From Salinicola halophyticus (GTDB taxonomy: Bacteria; Pseudomonadota; Gammaproteobacteria; Pseudomonadales; Halomonadaceae): a stretch of 64,000 nt of DNA. The stretch covers positions 608,089 to 672,088 of the forward strand of contig NZ_PZJN01000003.1 of the NCBI RefSeq assembly GCF_003206695.1, written 5' to 3'. Under the pieces are notes generated by a model. The model searched no databases, had not been told where the DNA came from, and saw nothing but the letters and a program-made list of their open reading frames with translations. Position 1 is the first letter of the stretch; each line of letters begins with the position of its first letter. Positions 59,677 to 64,000 of the stretch are shown here, in pieces. The position numbers were made by a program, and so were the translations under genes.

Positions 59677-60942
59677 TTAAGACCTCCCTACCAGCGCTGC
59701 AAACCAGGAACGCCTTCTCCTCGTTTCACCGACGGGTAACATCTCGGCCGCGCGCTTGGCCTGAATCGGCTCTGGACGAACCGACTCGGAAAGCGTCGGC
59801 TCTGATTGCGTCAAATCTAGCTGAACTGGCTCTGGCTGAATCGATTCGGGATGATCCGGCGCGGCCTGGACTGATCGGGACGGGAGTTGCCCTTCGAAGG
59901 CGAGAGGCTGAATCACCGCCGGTGCGGGACCCGGCGCTTCGTCGTTAGCTGCGACAGCATGGCGGGTGCCTCTCAGGAAGGCGACGGCGCGGTCGCGATC
60001 CGGCGTTTCCAGCAGTTCCTTGATCATCGATACGGCGAGTTTCGCCCTCTTGAGAATCGCGCGCCGATCCTCGCGGATGATACTGTCGATATCGTTCGCT
60101 TCCAGGAAGCTGCGGCGGGCCAGATCGTAATCCTGAAATGGATGTTCAGGCCAGAAGAAACGGTGGCGCACGGTCACGTTCCGGTGCGATCGGTAACCCG
60201 GACGATTCAGCTTCAACTGCTTTCTCTGGGAGGGTCTGCCACGCAGCATCATCGCCATGTATTCGTCCTCTGAACGATACATCCGATGAATGACATAGGC
60301 ACTCATGGGGCGAATGGCAGCGCGATTTGCCAGCTCAGGCTGCTTTTCGTCGAAAACCATCGGCTCGCCATCCGCGCCTACCGGTACCACCGATTTCCCA
60401 AAAATCGGATGATGAACTCGCACGTGCTTTATCTCGACACCGTCGAGCGGAATCAGCGTCTTCAAATGCGAAGACAACTCGTAGCCTGCGCCTCTTTGAA
60501 GGGGCGTAAACGGCGCGTGCTGGCCCAGTTCACAGTGCCACAGGTGGCAGATAGGCGCCGGCTTCTGGTCACCAGACGTTCGAGCCACAAAGCGATCAAC
60601 GGGCGTGGCGAAGTCGTCGGGCGTCCAGAATTCATCGATATCCAGAAACAGCAGCCAATCCATGCCCAGCTGCCGGGACCGGTCGAGCTCCCTGGCGTAG
60701 GCAATGGTCTGCAATTTGCTACTAACGCCGGGATCGCAGAGATCGACCCAGTCGATGAACTCGAACGTCACCTGAGGATGTGACTGATTGATTTTTTCAA
60801 GTACCGCGGCCGAAGCATCCGAAGTCCGATTGATATAGACATGGATAAAATCGAACCCGAAATGGAGGTGATGAAAGACCCATTCCGCCAGATACGGGCC
60901 TTCATCCTTGGCAACGGCGCAGACTTTGAAAAGCGGTTTCAT
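59677..60942 (-). CDS. Glycosyltransferase (Glyco_tranf_2_4/GT92-like) with Pro/Glu-rich tail
   Basis: This 421-residue protein begins MKPLFKVCAVAKDEGPYLAEW. It has VYINRTSDASAAV and LFLDIDEFWTP with Asp101/Asp103 as the DxD motif, and a conserved C-terminal part of the domain with RSEDEYMAMMLRGRPSQ. The last 90 residues are low-complexity with QPEPVQ/RPEPIQ-like repeats and end in a basic RRRRSW stretch that might bind membrane or partner proteins. GAGGGATCC supports the ATG at 60942; the frame remains open 126 bp further upstream. It is convergent with the kpsC operon. The sugar is unknown. Confidence 0.76.
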   Translation of the reverse strand: MKPLFKVCAVAKDEGPYLAEWVFHHLHFGFDFIHVYINRTSDASAAVLEKINQSHPQVTFEFIDWVDLCDPGVSSKLQTIAYARELDRSRQLGMDWLLFLDIDEFWTPDDFATPVDRFVARTSGDQKPAPICHLWHCELGQHAPFTPLQRGAGYELSSHLKTLIPLDGVEIKHVRVHHPIFGKSVVPVGADGEPMVFDEKQPELANRAAIRPMSAYVIHRMYRSEDEYMAMMLRGRPSQRKQLKLNRPGYRSHRNVTVRHRFFWPEHPFQDYDLARRSFLEANDIDSIIREDRRAILKRAKLAVSMIKELLETPDRDRAVAFLRGTRHAVAANDEAPGPAPAVIQPLAFEGQLPSRSVQAAPDHPESIQPEPVQLDLTQSEPTLSESVRPEPIQAKRAAEMLPVGETRRRRSWFAALVGRS

Positions 60943-61278
60943 GAATGGATCCCTCAAGCGCCACGGCGCTTGGCTGTTATCAAAACGATGCCGAATATCA
61001 ACGATTAACATGAGCCGGATTCGGGGGCCCGAAACAGCTTTAGATTCGGGAAAAGCGCAAAGCAGCATCGCGGAACATCAAATAACCAGCAAGATGGTTT
61101 CTCTAGCACTTATTCTCCGGCTCAAAATAAGCTCGTTGATTAATCGTCTTGTAATATTCTTCGCGCCGGAATCAGCTCGACAGTTTCACGGTCTGTGCTT
61201 GCCCCAACACCTAGCCCGGAAACAAAAAAGCCACCCGAAGGTGGCTTTGTTTTAAAACGAATGAAATTTGTGCGAAAT
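60943..61278. other. Intergenic region with terminator
   Basis: These 336 bp between two minus-strand genes are AT-rich at 61080-61170. They hold the terminator at 61223-61255 and probably the promoter for the glycosyltransferase starting at 60942. No gene or repeat is visible. Confidence 0.55.
61223..61255 (-). terminator. Terminator after the PhyH-like gene
   Basis: The hairpin aagccacc-cgaa-ggtggctt is followed, on the minus strand, by a run of six T residues. It lies about 25 bp downstream of the PhyH-like stop codon. Confidence 0.88.
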
Positions 61279-62295
61279 CTAGATCCGTCTTTGCTCGATC
61301 ACGTGCCAGGAGGACTGCCCCCCCTTGGCGGCAGCCCTGGCGTCTTCCTGACGACGCATACGCTGAAGCACGCGATACTGCAGGCGATTGAAATAACCGA
61401 ATCCTAGCCCCGGCAACGGCAGAAACGGATTGGTCCGGCTCATGCCCCAAAGCGCCAGTCTCGAGCTTCCTGGCTCGGCATTGCCTCTGGCGTGAACACC
61501 GAAGGTGTTGGCGATCAACAGAGTATTGGCTTTGACCCGGAACGGCTGCGGCCCGGAAACCCCCAGCCGTTCGGCTTCCTCCTGGCTCACCCGGAATGAG
61601 CCGCGCGCCGTATAACGGTCCGCGTGTTCCTTGGCCCGCAGGCTCATCTGGTATTCCCACTTCAACCGCTCACGATGCGGGTGATTGGAACCGGGCACGA
61701 AAACGAACGGACCATTCTCGTCGGTCACGTCTTCGAGATAGAGCCAGAACTTCATCGTCGGCTGGAAGGTATCGACGTGCAGATTCTTCTGCGGATCGCG
61801 CTCCGTCACACTATCCCGGCTGCCGTTGTGCACGTTCTCGATGTGGCAGATCGGTAGCCGCGCATGTCCGGCGCAGTAGCGGAACAGCCGCTTCAATTTG
61901 GAATCTTCCAGTACCGCCTTGACCGTCGGTAGTTGATCGACGACTTCTGGCGCCAGCAGAATCCGATGCGTGTTGGTATCGCCCTGGCAGCACTCGCGAA
62001 TTTCGCCCTCGAAAGCGCCAATTTCCTGGATCAGAGCCTGAAACTGCTGCTCGGGCAGATAGTTTTCCTTGAGCACGTAGCCATATTGCCGGAAATGCGC
62101 GCGATCGGCTTTGGGTACGCCAGGTGCGAACCACGCCATACGAAGGCGGGAAAGCCAATACGCGGACCATACCCGACCGGCGTGCAGACCGTAGCGGTTC
62201 AACCGCTCACTACCGATGATGGGGTTGGCCTTGAACGATTTTGCCCCGGTGAAAAGTTCACCGAGCCAGAGCGGATATCGAGTCCAGAATTTCAT
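61279..62295 (-). CDS. Phytanoyl-CoA dioxygenase-like Fe(II)/2-oxoglutarate oxygenase
   Basis: This 338-residue protein has the cupin-fold dioxygenase iron site: His173-x-Asp175 in NLHVDTFQP and His268 in NTFGVHARG, with Arg279 a likely 2-oxoglutarate contact. The middle part KFWLYLEDVTDENGPFVFVP is typical of PhyH relatives. Its substrate cannot be read from sequence. The capsule-locus setting, 40 bp downstream of a glycosyltransferase, suggests hydroxylation of a sugar, amino-acid or lipid part of the polymer. It is followed by a clear terminator. Confidence 0.82.
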   Translation of the reverse strand: MKFWTRYPLWLGELFTGAKSFKANPIIGSERLNRYGLHAGRVWSAYWLSRLRMAWFAPGVPKADRAHFRQYGYVLKENYLPEQQFQALIQEIGAFEGEIRECCQGDTNTHRILLAPEVVDQLPTVKAVLEDSKLKRLFRYCAGHARLPICHIENVHNGSRDSVTERDPQKNLHVDTFQPTMKFWLYLEDVTDENGPFVFVPGSNHPHRERLKWEYQMSLRAKEHADRYTARGSFRVSQEEAERLGVSGPQPFRVKANTLLIANTFGVHARGNAEPGSSRLALWGMSRTNPFLPLPGLGFGYFNRLQYRVLQRMRRQEDARAAAKGGQSSWHVIEQRRI

Positions 62296-62334
62296 GCCAT
62301 GTAGCCTCTCACTGTTGAAGCCAGGATCGCCAAG

Positions 62335-63372
62335 CTACCCTTTGGTCCGTTGCCACCAGAATTCCTGCGCCTGCACCGCATTGCCGATGTCGGCGGCCGT
62401 CTTGCCTGCGGCTTTCGCCATACGCTCGGTATCGCTCGGGTAGTCCAACAGGCGCTCCAGCGCCGACTGCCAGGCCAGCGGGTCATCTTCGACCAGCAGG
62501 CCATCTTGCCCATCAGTCACGACGTCGGAGTATGGGGAACGGGCACTGTAGATACCTACCCCACCCATGACCGCGATATCCAACACCTTGATCCAGGACT
62601 TGCCCCGATTGAAAGCCGAGGGCCACAAAGGGGCGAGGCCGATATGTAATCGCCGCCCTCGCTGATAGTCGAGGAACTCGCGCCATTTCAGCGCCGTCGG
62701 GCACTCGACTCGCTCCAACGACTTGAGCGAATCGGGCGTATTGTCGCCCAGCATGATCTCGAAATCGCTCTGTGGATAGTGTTCATGGACGGCCTGGATC
62801 GCGGATGTGATCGCCTCCAGATCGCCGATATGCGCACGCGTGCCATGAAATCCGATATCGCGGCGAATGCGCCTGTGATGGTCGTGGTCCGGCAACTCGG
62901 AAATCAACGACGGTGTCAGTACCGATACGCGGGAATGGTGATGTCGCGTCACGGTTGCCAACGTCTCGCTACAGACGACCACCTCGTCCGCCAGCGCAAA
63001 GAGCCTGGGCTGAATATTACAGACCAGATCACGCATGCGTAGGCGGTATTCTTCGGGTACGGAAAGATCCCGAGCCGCGGCTAGCAGATCGTCATCGAGT
63101 AGATAATAGATCTCGCCAAACCACTCGCGATGCCGCTCCAGCCAGCCCAGCCACGGTTCCTTGAGCGAGCGCGTGACCAGCACGTTCGCGCGGTGCCATG
63201 CGTATCCTTGCCAGGGCCAGTAGCGCCACGGCGAGATTTCACGAGTATCGACGTAGGCGCTTCGATAGCCACAAGACGACAACCACTTCGCAACATCGCT
63301 GAAATAGATGTCTTCCGTCGGATGCGCGCCATCGCTCAACACCAACCACCGACACGGTAAATACGGCTTCAA
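62335..63372 (-). CDS. Glycosyltransferase (GT-B), paralogue of the 19812 gene
   Basis: This 345-residue protein shares RWLVLSDGAHPTEDIYF, YLLDDD, IGFHGTRAHIGDLEAIT, IGLAPLWPSAFNRGKSWIKV and YSARSPYSDVVTDGQDGLLV with the protein at 19812-20840. The start is TTG at 63372 preceded by GAGGGCCTGG; no ATG is available near the conserved N-terminus. As in the other copy, a tandem-GT2 gene lies directly upstream (36 bp). The sugar donor is unknown. Confidence 0.75.
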   Translation of the reverse strand: MKPYLPCRWLVLSDGAHPTEDIYFSDVAKWLSSCGYRSAYVDTREISPWRYWPWQGYAWHRANVLVTRSLKEPWLGWLERHREWFGEIYYLLDDDLLAAARDLSVPEEYRLRMRDLVCNIQPRLFALADEVVVCSETLATVTRHHHSRVSVLTPSLISELPDHDHHRRIRRDIGFHGTRAHIGDLEAITSAIQAVHEHYPQSDFEIMLGDNTPDSLKSLERVECPTALKWREFLDYQRGRRLHIGLAPLWPSAFNRGKSWIKVLDIAVMGGVGIYSARSPYSDVVTDGQDGLLVEDDPLAWQSALERLLDYPSDTERMAKAAGKTAADIGNAVQAQEFWWQRTKG

Positions 63373-63408
63373 ACCAGGCCCTCGCGCGACGCAACGGCCT
63401 GATCGAGA

Positions 63409-64000
63409 TCAGCGCAGCGAGAAATCTTCATAGCTCATCGTGAGATTGGGATTATAAGCCGGGTCCTGCTGAAGTGCCTCGCGCCAATGCCGGCGCATGT
63501 AATCCACCTCGCGCTTGGCGCGCGCCTGCTTGACCGGATTGTCGTCGGCCCCGCGAGAAATCGATTCGTGATGATAAAGCTCGGCGAACGGCGTCCACAG
63601 ATTGCGATAGCCCTTCTCGCGGACTTTCAAACAGAAATCGACATCGTTGTAGGCGACCGTGAGATCGCGTTCGTTGAGTCCATCGACCTCATCGTAGATC
63701 TCCCGCCGCACCAGCAGACAGGCCGCCGTCACCGCCGACAGGTTCTGGACCAGGCTCAACCGGTTCTGATAGCCAGGATGCGCTCTCGGGAAAAACCGAT
63801 GGGCGTGGCCGGCGATTCCCCCCAAACCGAGGATCACGCCGCCATGCTGCACGCTGTCGTTGGGGTAATAGAGCTTGGCACCCACGCAGCCGATGTCCGG
63901 TCGACAGACATGGCCGACCATCTCGGTCAGCCAGTCGGGGTTGATGGGTTCGATGTCGTTGTTGACCAGCCCGATGATCGATCCCTTGGCATGCCGCACG
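63409..64000 (-). CDS. Tandem GT2 glycosyltransferase, partial (5' end beyond the window)
   Basis: The visible 196 C-terminal residues match the end of the 20886-23198 product: GLVNNDIEPINPDWLTEMVG, GCVGAKLYYPNDSVQHGG, YNDVDFCLKVREKGYRNLWT, FAELYHHESISRGADDN and the identical last residues YEDFSLR. The frame stays open to the window edge, so the full gene lies further right. It is the second copy of a GT2/GT-B pair bracketing the locus. Confidence 0.85.
   Translation of the reverse strand, partial: VRHAKGSIIGLVNNDIEPINPDWLTEMVGHVCRPDIGCVGAKLYYPNDSVQHGGVILGLGGIAGHAHRFFPRAHPGYQNRLSLVQNLSAVTAACLLVRREIYDEVDGLNERDLTVAYNDVDFCLKVREKGYRNLWTPFAELYHHESISRGADDNPVKQARAKREVDYMRRHWREALQQDPAYNPNLTMSYEDFSLR

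Overview
The window is about 64 kb of high-GC gammaproteobacterial chromosome. Gene content and codon style fit a halophilic Halomonadaceae-type organism; this is an inference, because no rRNA or other taxonomic marker is present. I saw no tRNA, rRNA, insertion sequence or CRISPR array.

Region 1 (about 84-11146, all on the minus strand) is a D-amino-acid scavenging cluster. In transcription order it runs: LysR regulator, N-carbamoyl-D-amino-acid hydrolase, a frameshifted amidohydrolase, N-acyl-D-amino-acid deacylase, a three-part TRAP transporter (binding protein, small and large permease), DgcN, DgcA and D-amino-acid aminotransferase. Together they would import D-amino acids or N-blocked derivatives, remove the N-blocking groups, and convert the D-form to the L-form or the keto acid. 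The amidohydrolase is broken by one extra copy of an 8-bp tandem repeat.

Region 2 (about 11240-16896) is housekeeping: M18 aminopeptidase, tail-specific protease Prc and the second NAD-dependent DNA ligase LigB.

Region 3 (about 17276-64000) is a large ABC-transporter-dependent (group 2 type) capsule locus in three blocks. The left block (17276-29719) holds a divergent KpsS paralogue, glycosyltransferases, a glycosyltransferase-sulfotransferase fusion, and a rhamnan-synthesis (RgpF)/HAD pair. The middle block (30452-44020, minus strand) encodes PAPS synthesis (CysD, CysNC), a lipoprotein, the export machine KpsD-KpsM-KpsT-KpsE, dTDP-rhamnose synthesis (RfbBDAC) and UDP-glucose dehydrogenase. 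The predicted polymer therefore has access to rhamnose, glucuronate and activated sulfate. The right block starts with a tightly coupled plus-strand operon (44759-59531): KpsC, KpsS, a short-chain dehydrogenase, an LTA-synthase-like membrane phosphotransferase, a 2568-residue type I polyketide synthase and an alpha-oxoamine synthase. The last four match the RkpA/G/H/I set of the rhizobial K-antigen rkp-1 region. After it come minus-strand glycosyltransferases and a phytanoyl-CoA-dioxygenase-like oxygenase, ending in a second copy of the tandem-GT2 plus glycosyltransferase pair cut by the window edge.

The most interesting system is the kpsCS-rkp-like operon. It looks like a dedicated pathway for an unusual lipid acceptor, built by a PKS, an alpha-oxoamine synthase, a ketoreductase and a phosphoglycerol transferase, on which KpsS and KpsC would add the Kdo linker. 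Other notable points are the evidence for a sulfated capsule, the KpsS paralogue with altered motifs, and short tandem repeats, often in three copies, at many intergenic sites and inside the PKS.
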